Origin: Lunularia cruciata
Taxonomy: Eukaryota > Streptophyta > Marchantiopsida > Lunulariales > Lunulariaceae
Reading direction: 5' to 3'
Assembly (NCBI GenBank): GCA_948567375.1
Contig: OX419757.1
Span: 37,944,001 to 38,008,000, forward strand
DNA: 64,000 nt
In this document: positions 35,583 through 47,492 of the stretch, piece after piece
Layout: the number at the start of each line of letters is the position of its first letter
Numbering within the stretch: position 1 is the stretch's first letter
Translations under genes and position numbers: made by a program
Notes under the pieces: model-generated
The model's database searches: none
Told to the model about the DNA's origin: nothing
Seen by the model: the letters and a program-made list of their open reading frames with translations, nothing else

Positions 35583-35881
35583 GAGTACCTTCAAGAGGAG
35601 TATGTTAGGCTACACTCTTTATGAGACAGGTTTCACCATAGTATATCACATAGTACAATAGATTACGCCAGTGTAGGATATTGGATCAAGGATAGTGTAG
35701 GTAATTAGGTGTGGACTGGTACTGGCTGGTGCAATCCATTCGACAGTTGGTGTTGGTGTTCTGGCACTGGCGGGTGCAATTCATAAGAGAACAATCACAT
35801 AATGTGATTAGGTGATGCTTCTTCTTCGGATGCTTTAGTAATATAATATGTAGACAATACGATTTGAATATCTTAACTGCT

Positions 35882-35922
35882 ATAGGACAGATTTTCCACT
35901 GGTGTGAAAATCTGTCCTACGA
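35882..35922. other. Imperfect hairpin
   Basis: GGACAGATTTTCCAC and GTGAAAATCTGTCC pair across a 4-base loop with one bulged base. It lies just before the LINE-tail-like motif. Confidence 0.7.
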
Positions 35923-35939
35923 GACAATACGATAGCTGC

Positions 35940-35993
35940 TGTAGGTCAGATTTTTCATCCCGCTACTATTGGGACCAGTCCATTTTACCCCTT
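35940..35993 (+). repeat. LINE 3'-tail-like motif
   Basis: Contains gtaggtcagattttt and ctattgggaccagtccattttacc, resembling the 3' end of the LINE relic (20,925) and the fragment at 41,437-41,525. The copy is diverged and has no reverse transcriptase next to it. Confidence 0.4.
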
Positions 35994-35999
35994 GTTATC

Positions 36000-37310
36000 C
36001 TACGCGATGGCCCTTTTCTTGATTAACTGTCAACTCGAAAGTTTCCATATCTTATGCACTTGAAGCTTGTGTAACTGTAGAAGGCTACTGTTAAAGCTCC
36101 GATCGAAAGGAAGAACCAGAACCGAGCCGAGAAGTATACCCATAAGAAAAAGAAAATTGAATACATCAAGCACGAAGCCGGAGAAGAAAGGCAAAAACGC
36201 AAGCAAGTAGGGCTCAAACGCATCCGATTAGGAAGGTTCCGAATACTACTGTAACCGTCAAGAATTGGAGCTTGTTATGAAAGGAAGAAGTTACCGAATG
36301 CAAAGCAAATCCCGTCCATTCGCCCCTCCCACCAGTATTCCAATATTTCCAAAAGCAATCACGATCGTAAGTGTCCATGGAACTCCCGACGCGGCCGCCA
36401 ATGTCTGACTACGGGATTCTCTCTAGTCACCTTTGAAACACTGTCCCACAATATTATAGATCTAGAATGGTGCTTATCCTAATTCAAACAAATGGGACTC
36501 TGACTCCGGTGGCCTTAACCCTGAATCGAGCTGCATCGTAGCCGTTGCCCAGATAAACGACAACATCTCATGGGCAAAATTACAGTATCACCATACAGGT
36601 CCAGGTAATATCGGCCATAGCTGGAGACGCATAAGCTTAGCTAATGTACAGGGCAGGAGACAATGGCGTAAGCATTGCCTGCTCTGCTATATCCCGATAT
36701 ATCCTTACGCTCAATTCAAGCTCGAGCAGCATGACCGTGCGGAGAGCAAGAATTTGGTCTTTTTCTTGTCCATTTTCCTTACCAATTCTACACACATTGT
36801 AGAATTTCAGCATCAGCACGTTCTGAATCCAATGTCCAGGGCCATTTGAGATGAAATTTGCAGCAGTCCTGGCGCAAGTTTGTGAACGGTGGGTTTCGCA
36901 TTCTGATAAGAGCCTCACTGTCTTCTTCAGGAATCAGGGAAAAGTACGCATTACTTTCTTTAAGGGTGACGCGAGAATTACCTACCAGCGTGCAAATAGT
37001 ATGAACTGATTCAAATTCCAGACAACTAAATATATATTGACAGTAATAAGAGGTTCCACATATGATTTAATTTCTTGGAAATCTTGTTCATGTTGAAGAT
37101 TCTGTTTATTTATGTGCTCGACAAGAACATGTTGTGAATTCTAGATGCATAGCTTTGAAGTTTCGAATAGAAATATGATTTCGAGGCCACTCACTTTGTT
37201 TCTGAGCACAGTTGCTACACCATTTTGTGTCTTGAAGACAGTTTCAAATGTGCTAAATACAATATTACGAGACAATTATGACTAAAGAGAAATTCCATTT
37301 CTTCTGTCAT
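36000..37310. repeat. Second inverted repeat, right arm; promoter-only DLN copy 6 (minus)
   Basis: Reverse complement of the 31,470-33,900 region in two blocks. It keeps first-exon, donor and intron-start homology but no DLN coding exon follows on the minus strand. The frames at 36,637-36,918 and 36,023-36,223 fall in the promoter and intron homologues and are not genes. Bases 37,310-37,620 carry nothing else. Confidence 0.7.
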
Positions 37311-37624
37311 TCCAAATGTGTTAAATGCAATAATACGAGACAAGTATAACTAAAGATAACTTCCATTCCTTTTGTCATTTGGATTCTAAATTATTAGTAA
37401 ATAAAGGAAGCAAGTATTTTTACCTCACCCTTTATTATCCCACAAGTGAATCTTGGTGTTCCACAACAGTCACCAAAATCTTCAATAAGGAGCGTGAGTC
37501 TCTTGGGGTTGCTCAGAAGTCACCGAAATCTTCCTGCAACAAGTCAAAAATGAAATCAAAGACAGTCATAAAGGAACTGAGAGACAGCAAGCCGAACGCG
37601 GAAGGCTCCAGGTCTGTAAGAGAA

Positions 37625-37949
37625 ACTATGGGATTGCAAAAGGTTGAAGTTTACCACCTCAGCATCGTTACAACCAACTCTCTCTCATCTCTCTCATTTT
37701 CACTCCGTGCAAACATGCAGCAGCAACCTTCTCTTGCTTTCCACTCTACTCTTTGTTCCAATGTGCCTCTCCCTAAACCCACAAATACTATGGGATTGCA
37801 AAAGGTTGAAGTTTACCACCTCAGCATCTTTACAACCAACTCTCTCTCGTCTCTCTCATTTTCACTCCGTGCAAACATGCAGCAGCAACCTTCTCTTGCT
37901 TTCCACTCTACTCTTTGTTCCAATGTGCCTCTCCCTAAACCCACAAATA
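37625..37949 (+). repeat. Two-unit 162-bp tandem duplication
   Basis: Units 37,625-37,786 and 37,787-37,949 differ at about two positions and keep an open 54-codon frame beginning MGLQKVEVYHLSI. A near-perfect copy amid decayed sequence implies a recent event. The product is not recognised; the unit is in frame with the FAR1-like segment that follows. Confidence 0.95.
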
Positions 37950-39590
37950 TGCTTTACTACTTGCTTGAGGAACTCACAGAAGCAGCAAAAACCTTTGCTT
38001 TGACAAATGGTTATGCCCTGAAGATTCAATGTACTGAAATGGTTAGAAACAAACCCAGAGGTGCAGTTAAACTTAGAACCTTGACTTAGGTCCATGGCAG
38101 TAAGCACACCAGTCAAGTGTGTGTTTGAAGTACCTCTAGGGCCAAAACCTTTGCTTTGACAAATGGTTATGCCCTGAAAATTCAATGTACTCTTATGGTT
38201 AGAAACAAGCCCAGAGGTGCAGTTGGAAACAGAACCTTGACTTACGTCCATGGCAGTAAGCACAGCAGTCAAGTGCATGTTCGGAGTACCTCTAGGGCCA
38301 AAACCTTTGCATTGACAAATGGTTATGCACTGAAATTCAATGCACTCTTATGGTTGGAAACAAGCCCAGAGGTGCAGTTGGAAACAGAACCTTGACTTAC
38401 GTCCATAGCAATAAGCACCAGTCAAGTGCCTGTTCAAAGTACCTGTATGCTTCGCCAAGTGTGTCCTTTCCAGCTCATTATTCTCAAGGAGGAGGAATAT
38501 AGTAACAGATGGTCCTCCATGGAAACCAATGCAAAACATAACCATGAAACTGGGGAAATTGTGACTGCATATCCAGCTGCAAGAGCCCTCACCATGATGG
38601 AGGATGAAACCTTTCACAACCTGACATTCATCAGAGGACAGACTCTTGTTGTTTTTGGTGGATTACATGGGCAATATACCACCAACCTCTCAATTGCTCA
38701 AGATATTTACAATATCAAAAAGGCAAAGAAGAGAAAGATGTTGGAGAGCAAAACAGCAATTAAAGCCTTATTGGATACCTTGATTCTTTGCATATCCAGC
38801 ATAAGATCCATTGCAACCGTGCCAGCAATCTTACCTATCTTCTCATCTTCCAAATGTCAGCAGAGGACATTGCTAAACTATATTCAGCAAACTAGGTCTT
38901 TCCCATTGATAGCATGTACAAGACCAATCATTCTCATATGCCTCTATTGCATAGAACAAGTATGAAAGTACAGAATGAAGCATTCACTCTGTTCTATTGC
39001 TTTACTCAGTTTGAGATAGAGGAGTTCTACATAGAACAAAAGTGATAGTACCAAATGAAACATTCACTTTGTTCTATTGCTTTATGCTGTTTGAGATAGA
39101 GGAGTTCTCCACCTAGGTAGCACATGAGCTTGAAAAATACTTTAAGTGGCTGAGCATCAACTCTCATGCTGTAGTTTTTATCACAGTCATGAACTTGAAT
39201 TGATGAATGCCATATCTTGGTACTTCTAGATGCAACCACAATATTATGCATCTTCCATATCAACAAAAATGTGCTGGCAAAGCAGCACTCGGCATTTAAT
39301 TCAGATGATGCTTGGAAAGAGTTTATGGGAGCATGTTACCATCATCAATTTCCAATCAGAACCCAAATACAAGGAATGCTTAGATCAGCTTTTCCAAAAT
39401 GTGCTGCACCTATATTTGGCTACCTTTTGATGACATAGCTCTGTTACAAAGAAAATTTTCTTTTGGCTTGGATGTGCATCATCAAGCACTTCGGCAATAT
39501 TACCACATCTAGAGTAGAAAGATCTCATGCAGCTCTAAAAAAAGTGGCTGCAGGTTTCCTCCAGTGATATGCTTCATGTCTGTTTGCTAC
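37950..39590 (+). pseudogene. Mutator-like / FAR1-family transposase pseudogene
   Basis: Plus-strand pieces follow the FAR1/MULE transposase order: AKTFALTNGYALKIQCT (FAR1-type N-terminal domain, present three times), then CPFQLIILKEEEYSNRW and NAKHNHETGEIVTAYPAAR (zinc-binding C..HNHE region), then SAEDIAKLYSAN and FPIDSMYKTNHSHMPLL (the D-x-TYKTN-x-MPLL catalytic neighbourhood), then ELMNAIS, ILCIFHINKNVLAKQ (LC-x-H-x-K-N motif) and HFGNITTSRVERSHAALKK (the HFG..T.SR-E-SHA.LKK motif). Stops and frameshifts separate the pieces, and the C-terminal SWIM finger is not seen. Transposase cut-and-paste activity is lost. It could descend from a Mutator-type element or a FAR1-related host gene. Confidence 0.85.
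37983..38430 (+). repeat. Three-unit 156-bp tandem repeat of the FAR1-like segment
   Basis: The string aaaacctttgc.ttgacaaa recurs at 156-base steps (anchor positions 37,991, 38,147, 38,303). Each unit encodes TFALTNGYALK followed by KPRGAV and RTLTYVHGSK. The steps are multiples of 3, so the frame is kept until an indel in unit 3. Confidence 0.9.
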
Positions 39591-39599
39591 ATGAGAGAG

Positions 39600-40340
39600 C
39601 ATGCAATGAGTAGGAAAGCAACCTCAATCGGACTAATCAAGTCCATCAAAAGCATAATCTCATTGATTGCAGCTACCCTTTGTGGAAAAATGTCAATAAA
39701 AACATCTCCTACCACACCACGAAGCAAGCTATGAAATGATACTACACATCTATGTCACCGCAAGATGGATGTACATCCCAAAAAATTGAAACTCTCTTAC
39801 TTTATTGTGTTTATCATTGTTTATCATAGAGGGAAGAGTATAATTCCTACATGTAGGGGAGAAATCCAGCAAAAACCAGATTTTGAGTGAAGACCTTGTC
39901 TTCAAAAGATACTCTCCTCACTAGACTAGTGTCTTCAAAGATCATGGTCACTATTTCTAGTGAAGACAAAACCTTGTCTTCAAACTAAGGATCTCTGGTT
40001 TTCAAAAAACTCGATGGGCTATCTTTGGAAGAGCATGAAGACTCTTTGCTGAAGAGAGACCATGGTACACAAGAACATATAAAGACTGCCTCCAGGACAG
40101 CTCACACTAGTGGAGAGTGATAGGGAGACTGAAGACTGTTGTTAGTGAGGATGGGAGAATCCACTATAAATTTGAAGTCTTCACAATGAAGAGGTTTTCA
40201 AGTTTCCTTAATCTTACATTCTTCACAAATTTCCACTTCTTGCATCCAAGTGAGTAGAGGGTAATCAAGAGCAGATTTGTGAGGAACATTGATTGCAAGT
40301 ACAATAGTGTAGACCACTGCTCCTCAAGTTGCTAGGAACT
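39600..40340. other. Possible LTR or leader of the following element
   Basis: Contains repeated cttgtcttcaaa and gaagact strings and an aacatataaagac TATA-like box near 40,075. Nothing coding. LTR status is a guess because no second copy is in the window. Confidence 0.25.
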
Positions 40341-42290
40341 CTCTTAACTTGAAGACCCCAACTGTTGATGGGAAATGGCTGCTCAAAGAGTGGCATGGCA
40401 GAGGTTGAGAGTGAGCTTTCTTTGTAGAAATGGAAGCTATTGCTCTAGAGCTTTCTGGGATGAAGAGAATAGTACCAGGAGGAATGAGAGCAGATGTGAA
40501 GAATGGACACCCTTCCACTGGAGAAAAATGTTGGGGAGAGAACCTTGAGGGGTAGGAGGCTAAAATTTTGAGTCTTGGTTCAACATGAGTAGCAAGATGT
40601 AGGTGAGGATTGACAAAGCCTTTGCCTATTATAGGCATCCCACCAATGGATTGTTAGTGTGCAATTACATGAACCTTGCTCAAAGGGAGATTGCTAGGGA
40701 TGGAATGAAGATATTCAAGCCCCAATGCACACTACCTATCTCATGAACTTGCAAGTTGCCTTTTTTGAGCAGCTATTTTTGGAGGGACTGATCAATTGGG
40801 AGCAAATCTTCCACGCTCATGTGCAGAAGATGTACAATATGTTTGATGTGCCAAAACTACACTACTTGATGCCCTTCAAGGTGCATTTCTAAATCAACCA
40901 TGAGCTACTAACCAAAGAAGAGAAACTAAAATTTCTAGGTCATGAAGTATTGCCTTCTTATTTTGAAGAAGACCCCAAGGGCTTGCATCAAATGGAGCTC
41001 ATTCAAGAAGCGGATGAGAAGTATTGGAAGATGGGAAAATTTGTGCATCCAATGAAGAAGGAGCAAAAGTGAAAATTTCATACTACACCTACCATCAAGA
41101 AGTCTGCAATTCAAACAAAAGCAAAGAGACTCCAAGGTGTCAAAGAGTCAAATGAAGATGAAGATGCCCAATCAAATAAGAAAAAGAGAGACCTTTGAAA
41201 ATGCAAAAAATGGATTCTGATCAAGCAGGAGCAGCATTAGAGGATTTTGAAGAAGAAGAAGACACCAAGAGCCATGAAGGAGGTGCTCTTGGAGAAGCCA
41301 ATGTGTTGGACATTAGCAGCATGCTCACTCCCAAGCACCCCTCCTATAAAGAACCCAAGAATCTGACCACATGAAAAAGGTGACCACATAGAACACATGA
41401 AGGATGGGTAGACCCCATCAAGCCATAAAAGGGAGAGACAAAAGAGGTAAAATGGGGCTAGGCCCAGTAGTATTGATACTAGAAATCTGCCCTACCGCAC
41501 CTAAGGTATTCAAGCTATGCTCCCTATTCAAGAACTAGGACATGCAAGTGACTTTGAGGAAGAGAATGAAGATGTCACGGTACCAATGCAGGAACCCAAA
41601 GAAGACCCTCCTAACTCATCCAAGAAGGAAGGCACTTGACCGGAGACACAAAACATTTTGGTTATTGGAAAATGCCTAGAGTGAGGTATAGTCAAGATAT
41701 TTTGATGCCTTTGATGATGGTATTGGATGCTCATTATCCAACATACAAGAAAGAATGTCCATAGGTATCAGGCTATGTGACTATGGTAACCAAGATGCAT
41801 ACTCAATTGTAGAAGCCTAGGGCCAAAGCCTTTTCCTTGAAGAGCAAGGTAATTTATCTTTGGAAATAATAAAAGAAGCAAGGTGCAAAGTTAATTACTT
41901 TGTAGGAATAGTTAGATACCTTGAACATTCCCCATGCAAAGCAAGATAAGAGCAAGTAAGTGAAGACCAATCATATCAAGGAATTGGAAGTAGACTTGAC
42001 ATGATACAATTTCTTTGCATGAACCTGAAGACAAGCACCATTTGGTGATGAATCAATTTGAGACTCTTTTGAAGACAAAATCATATCTTTGGAATCTGGT
42101 AGCCAAAGAAAAGGCACAATCCAAGGAGCCCATCTTGCAATTCAAAATGCAGGTGAGCCAATTAATGATTGACCAAGCATTGGCGGCCATCCAGAAGGCA
42201 AACTATGAAGAGCTAGCCATTGCCTACAAGAGGGAGATAAGTCTTCACATTACCAAGTACCAAGGCACGATGACTAATCTGTAGGACAGA
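40340..42290 (+). pseudogene. ORFX pseudogene (plus strand, copy at 40-42 kb)
   Basis: Frames at 40,690-41,070 read MKIFKPQCTLPI, then NLQVAFFEQLFLEGLINWEQ, then LHYLMPFKVHF and ELLTKEEKLKFLGHE. This matches the ORFX core (MFKPEQTTYV, AVFFHQMFAGVPVNW, LPHYFAPFAAHFY, LLSEDE). An acidic/lysine-rich stretch follows (about 41,200-41,400), then a helical 89-residue frame at 42,015-42,284 that could be the coiled coil. Multiple stops and shifts break it. An unrelated LINE-tail-like fragment sits at 41,437-41,525. Confidence 0.65.
41437..41525 (-). repeat. LINE 3'-tail fragment
   Basis: Reverse complement closely matches the 3' end of the LINE at 20,925-21,000: gcatagctt, taggtgc, agatttcta, then cccattttacc. 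No reverse transcriptase is attached, so it is either a 5'-truncated insertion or an element mobilised by the same enzyme. Confidence 0.6.
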
Positions 42291-43620
42291 TTCCAGGTGG
42301 TGCATCAGGAGTTTATTTGAATGAGGAGAAGCACAAGAAGCTCTAGCTCTTGGTGGTAGCTCTTACTTTTGCACCAACCAAAGCTCTTCAAGATTTTGAA
42401 GTGAAGGTGCAATTACTAGTGAAGGGATCAAGCGAGGAACAACACCAAACAAGACAAGATGAGTATGTGACACCATAAATGAATTAGTGGAGTTTGTAGA
42501 GAGCACCACTGTACAAATGAGGTACATGAGCTCAGACTTGTTGTGGTGCTCCTATTTCTTTAAACTTTGCTTTTGTTGATCATATCAAGCTTAAGTGCTT
42601 ATAGAACCACGGAGAATGATAGAAGTATTGGAAGAAGTGCCTCAAATGGAGAGATAGTTGGAGGAGTGCCCCTTGGCAAGCTATAATGGGAGAAGCACTC
42701 GGAATGATGTAGGAAAATCCTGAATGCTGACAAGAAGAATGAGTATGGATAACACATGAGCTACAGGGCCAAGTATTAGGATGACAAAGATGTGTCACAA
42801 AGGAAATCAGAAGCACTCAAAGAGATGTAGAATGATCCCAAGTGCTTGAGTTTGGAGCAACACTCAGATTGTTGAGGGATTATTTGGTGTGCTTGCAAGA
42901 TATGCAGCACTCAAAGTGCCAGTAGGTGAAGTGTACAAGCTTGAGTGTCAAGTGCCACCTTTTCACTCGGAGGGAAGTGCCACCACAATTTGAACTTGCC
43001 ACCAATGTCACTTACCTCTAATGGCACTCACCACCAAGGACCATTGTCTACAAGATACCCTGGCACTTAGCAAGCAAGTGTGGTGTGGGAGAAAGTGGTA
43101 GGCAAATGAGTTTCCATCAAGTAGGACAAGGATGAGATGCACAGGCCTTTGCTCGTGTAATAATGAGTGCCTACCTAATCTATAACTACCGAGTGCTGAG
43201 GAATGACCATGATCTAGGTGTATAAATTGAAGTGTCCAACTTGCATTGGAACTTTTTGCAAATCAATCTATCTACTTAGCTGATTGAGTAGTTTCTTGCA
43301 AATTCATATGATGTAGTGAGTACTCAGAGTCATTTTTTAGGGTGGAACTCAGTGCAATCTCAGGTACTTGGCATGAAGTAAGGCATTTGACATAGTACAT
43401 CAATAGCTTGTAGCATCTCTTTGTGTGCAAATGTGATGGTAGTCACTCCTAAGACTTACATGAAGGTTCCTAAGGCCATCCTTACATCCCTTAATATGAA
43501 AAATGGGTAGAATATTGTAGGATGGATGTAAGCAGAAGTAAGCACTTACGATTCCTACTTTGGAATTGGGAGTTATCAGAATTTCAATGATCCATGAGAT
43601 GAGGTGCAAGAGAGAGAGGA
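42290..43620. other. No gene; possible LTR-like stretch
   Basis: 42,830-43,400 is rich in agtgc and cactca strings with a tgtataaattg TATA-like site near 43,222. Its texture resembles 45,690-46,230 (TATA-like gtatataagg near 46,090). The two could be diverged LTRs of the ORFX copy between them. The evidence is weak. Confidence 0.25.
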
Positions 43621-43639
43621 CTTCAAGGAGAATGTGGGG

Positions 43640-45600
43640 TAATCCATTGATTTAGACTAAGGACCATTGGCAAATAGTACTTGGTCCAGATGTTGGAATT
43701 TCAAGAGCAATGATAATAACACAAAATTTGCAGACAAGGAGCTAACCCTTGAAGTCAAGAGCTACTTTAATAGTTAGCACTCCAAGAAAAATGGATGGAG
43801 TGTAGCTAGATACAATGACCCTAATATAATGGCCAAAAGAGCTATTGTAAAAACAATTATGAAACTTTTCAAACAAAAATGAACCACCTACTTAATCAAT
43901 GGTCATGTAGTGTTCTTTGATTATAAGTATGTAGTAGAGCTTGTAGATTGGGCCAAAATGTTTGGCAAGCAATGCAAGCTCCTTCATAGAGATTTTGAAG
44001 GCTAAGGAGGAGCCACTTACATTGCTCCTTTTGTTATGCACTACCACATGGGGACAAACCTTCTGACCAAGGAAGAGAGGAAGAAACTCCATACACACAT
44101 TCATCTTGTAGGTTATTTTGAAGTGCAATCTAAAGGACCTACCCAGATTGCCAAGTATTGGCTGGTGGATGTGAAATTTTGCAAAGATAGGCCAATTTGT
44201 GCCTGTAGATGAAGAATTGGCCTTGCCCAAGGCCCCAAAGAGGAAGAAATTTACCACAAAGAAGAACCACATCCTCCGGCCAAGAAGTCAAAGGCAAGTG
44301 CCTAGATTTTGAAGTATACTCTTGGAAGATGAAGCCAAGGACACCAAGGATGAAGATGAGCACAAGGAGTAACAAGGGTCTTTCACTCTGCAAGGATCAG
44401 CCTCTACCTTAGAAGATAATAAAGAAGGAGAAGAAACTTGGGAAGATGCTCAATTTGCTCCTTAAGTGTAGGACCAAAACATGAACATGAGCCTTGTCGA
44501 TGAAGAAGAATACATGGTGGAGGAAGCAATAGTCCCCAAGTAGATACCATTGAGTCCAAATGTGTAAGGAGAAGAAGCCACAATAGAAGTGCAAGATCGG
44601 GCCTAAAGGACTAGGAACTTTAGCCGTGAAGAGAAGAGAAGACCAATGATCACATTAAGGAAGAAGATTGAATTACCTACAATGCCAAAGAAGAAGACAA
44701 TGTAAAAATTGTGACTGATCTGCCCAAGGCTGCACCTGAAGTGCAAATCAAAATGCAAGAGACTCAAATTTTATCAATGACTTAGTTGGCACTAATTTGC
44801 AATTAATAGAGGTGTTACTATCACAATATAAAGCAAAGTCTACACCATGCTGATCAAGGCCATACACAAGCAAGTCTAAACTTGGAAGGCTAAAGAGGAC
44901 ATAGTGAAGGACAAAGCAGTGAAGGCTAGAGATTCAACAAGGCAGAAGTTTCAAAGGTAAGTGCCTTGTTGTGGGATAACTAGGAGCTAAAGAGAAGAAG
45001 TGCCACTACTGAAAATGAACAAGATTGTCAAGCACACAAGACCAAGAGTTTTGAAGCGGATTGGAAAGCATTCCACCTCAAGTTTAATGAGTTCAAGAAG
45101 GGAGTTGAAGACTGACTTTGCAGCAAGTGCTAGGAGGTGGACATCACTTGGATTGCTCCAAATGAGAATATGACCAAGTAGCAACGTTGGAGCTACATAC
45201 ACAAAAGTACCGGAAGGAAGTGTAGCTCAATTGGAACATCTCACCAAGGAGGTAGAGGAAGAAAGAATCAAGCATGGGGAAAGCTTCCATGTGCTGGAAG
45301 AACAAAAGGCCAAATGAGGTAGGCAGTCAAAGCAAAGAAAATAAGATCAATTGCTATAACAACTAGAAGATGGAGATGCTAAAATAAGAAGGAGCAGTGT
45401 GTGCCTTGAGGACCAAACACCACAATTTTAAGATGCAGGTTCAATCCTTGCAAAATCAGGCCTACGAGGAGGAATGCATGAAGACCATGTTTGTGCACTA
45501 ATAGAAGCATTTGGATAAGAAGTTCAATAAAATATTCCACAGCTTCTTGCTGGAGATAGCTAGGCATCAAGCCCAACAGATTGAATCCTTAGATACTTGA
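43640..45600 (+). pseudogene. ORFX pseudogene (plus strand, copy at 43.6-45.6 kb)
   Basis: WQIVLGPDVG parallels WKLVMGREAG in the preserved ORFX. Next come NGWSVARYNDPNIMAKRAIV, VVFFDYKYVVELVDWAKMF and TYIAPFVMHYHMGTNLLTKE with RKKLH, matching NGYKVESYRDPIQKSI, AVFFHQMFAGVPVNWAKCF and HYFAPFAAHFYFGLNLLSED in order. After it, from about 44,200, the sequence is lysine/glutamate-rich with possible coiled-coil pieces up to about 45,600 (EEQKAK-type). Broken by many stops. An inverted fragment of repeat R1 follows at 46,595-46,640. Confidence 0.7.
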
Positions 45601-47190
45601 GAGGTGAACAAAGTCCTTCACTCCCAAGAGTTCCAATCCAAGGCACTTCCCCAAGAGGAAGTCCTTCAGTAAGACAAGCACTCTTTATTAAGGATTAGGA
45701 ACTCAAATTTGTGCAATAGTCAAGCACTTTGAGTATGCCAATCTTGCATGCACTCAGCATAGAATGTACTTGAGAGTAGTGCACTCAAATTTTATTGGCA
45801 CTTGGAGTTGTATAGAGTTGAGGACAAGTGCTCTCAGAATTGTATTGCACTTGAACTAATGTATATACTTGAAAAGGATTGCCCTTAGGTTTTTACTAGT
45901 ACTTGGGGTGCACTAAATTTAAAATAGGTGGGATCTGATATCTCCTTTGGTATGCATAGGAGCTAATCATTCTATAAATGATAAGGATAAGATAGGACTA
46001 GGATAGTAAAATCAGTGATGGATGGTTTAGATCAAGAATTTTCAAGATTCACTTGGGATTCTGATCCCTTTGGCTCAAACCCAGATTTGTATATAAGGCT
46101 GAGTGCCACTAACACTTGTGTTCATTTTTTTGTTTAATGCAGACTTTGATTACCATATAAAAAGTGAGCATACTTTGCAAGTTTTTGTGTTATGCATTTT
46201 GTATGTTGTTTCAATGTCTAAGCAAGAGTGGAGGTGAGGAATTTCATAGTATGACTTCAATGCTTAGTGCCAAGCACATAATTGCCCTTGATTAAGGTGT
46301 GCATTGAATGATTTGAAGAAGTGAACTTGTGCAACAAGTGGATCGGAAAGCTCACCGCACAAGCAATACCACAACATCAAAAAATTTAGGCAAGAAGTAG
46401 AACTTCAGTCTTACAAGCTGTGCTTTCTAGGAAGGGAAGAACACATTTCCAAGCATTGCATATTTGGAATGGAGTGGCACACAGATTTGGACACACCATC
46501 ACCTTCAAGAGCAATCCTGGCCAGATTTTGGGGTTAAAGTGATTACTTTGTGATTTTCTTTTTGCCATAGTGCACCACATAGGGTGACATTACACTCTTC
46601 TTGGAGTGGTTCCTGCCCAAGAGGTTAAACAAGATACAATAAATGAATTAAGACTTGGTGATAAGTGTGTGTTTTTCTTCACTCTTAAGCATTTCCAAAT
46701 AGTATCCTTTTGGGAACAAATTGTTCTTATTGACTAGACTATAAGTACTTTGACATTGAGCTATCACACTTGTATGTTAGAAACTCAGGGAGCCATTTGA
46801 AAAACAAACATTGGAGTGGATCACCTTAGGACCTAGGATTAGGATATAGAGGATGTTTAAAGAGTTGAGAGAGAGAGCTTGAGGATGACATTGCTATAAG
46901 TTAGAGCTCAATTTGATGAAGTAGTGGAGTCTTTAGGGCTAGAGTGGCAGCTACACATATCAAAGCCTGTAGTACTAGTTTAGGAGGTAGTGGGTAGCAA
47001 AATGCATTGGCTATATCATCACCACACCCACCTAGAGTTGCACCTAGTAATAGCCATGATTGACCATCAGGCGGTGAATATTTGTTAATTTTAGTTGTAG
47101 TTCTTAGTTCCAACTATTTAAGTGCAACATTAAAAGTGCTACATCATCCAATAAAAATTGGTGAATAAAGTGATGTACCACCTAATGTCC
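45600..47190. other. Element-derived, no gene
   Basis: Possible LTR-like U3/R region at 45,690-46,230 and an R1 fragment in inverted orientation at 46,595-46,640 (tggttcctgcccaagaggtt). The short frames in it look random. Confidence 0.4.
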
Positions 47191-47194
47191 ACAT

Positions 47195-47492
47195 ACTAAT
47201 AGTAAAATAATAAGAACAAGTTAATCACATGAGGATATAACTAAGAATTGGGTACAAGTGAAGAGAAAGTATCACAAGTTGTAATTTGTTCAAAGTTTGT
47301 TGTTAAACCTTTTGGGCAAAAACCACTACCAATATGAGGGTGAAGGAATCCACTATGGTGCACTATAGAAACCTTTATCACTCTCAAAACTAATTTTAAC
47401 CAAAGTTATCTTGAAGATGATGGTGCACTTTGCCCAAAAGCCTCCAACCTTGATAGCATGTTCTATCCTTCCCCAAAGGCAAACCAACAAAT
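47195..47492 (-). repeat. Dispersed repeat R1, copy 3
   Basis: Close match to 8,800-9,130 in the same orientation. It ends where a chromovirus LTR begins, so R1 was the target of that insertion. Confidence 0.7.

Noticed and set aside
36023-36223. Hydrophobic 66-residue frame resembling a membrane peptide
   Set aside because: It aligns with 5' intron sequence of DLN copy 5, where the frame is not kept.
44209-44412. Short basic frame (67 residues)
   Set aside because: It falls within the ORFX pseudogene linker in another frame.
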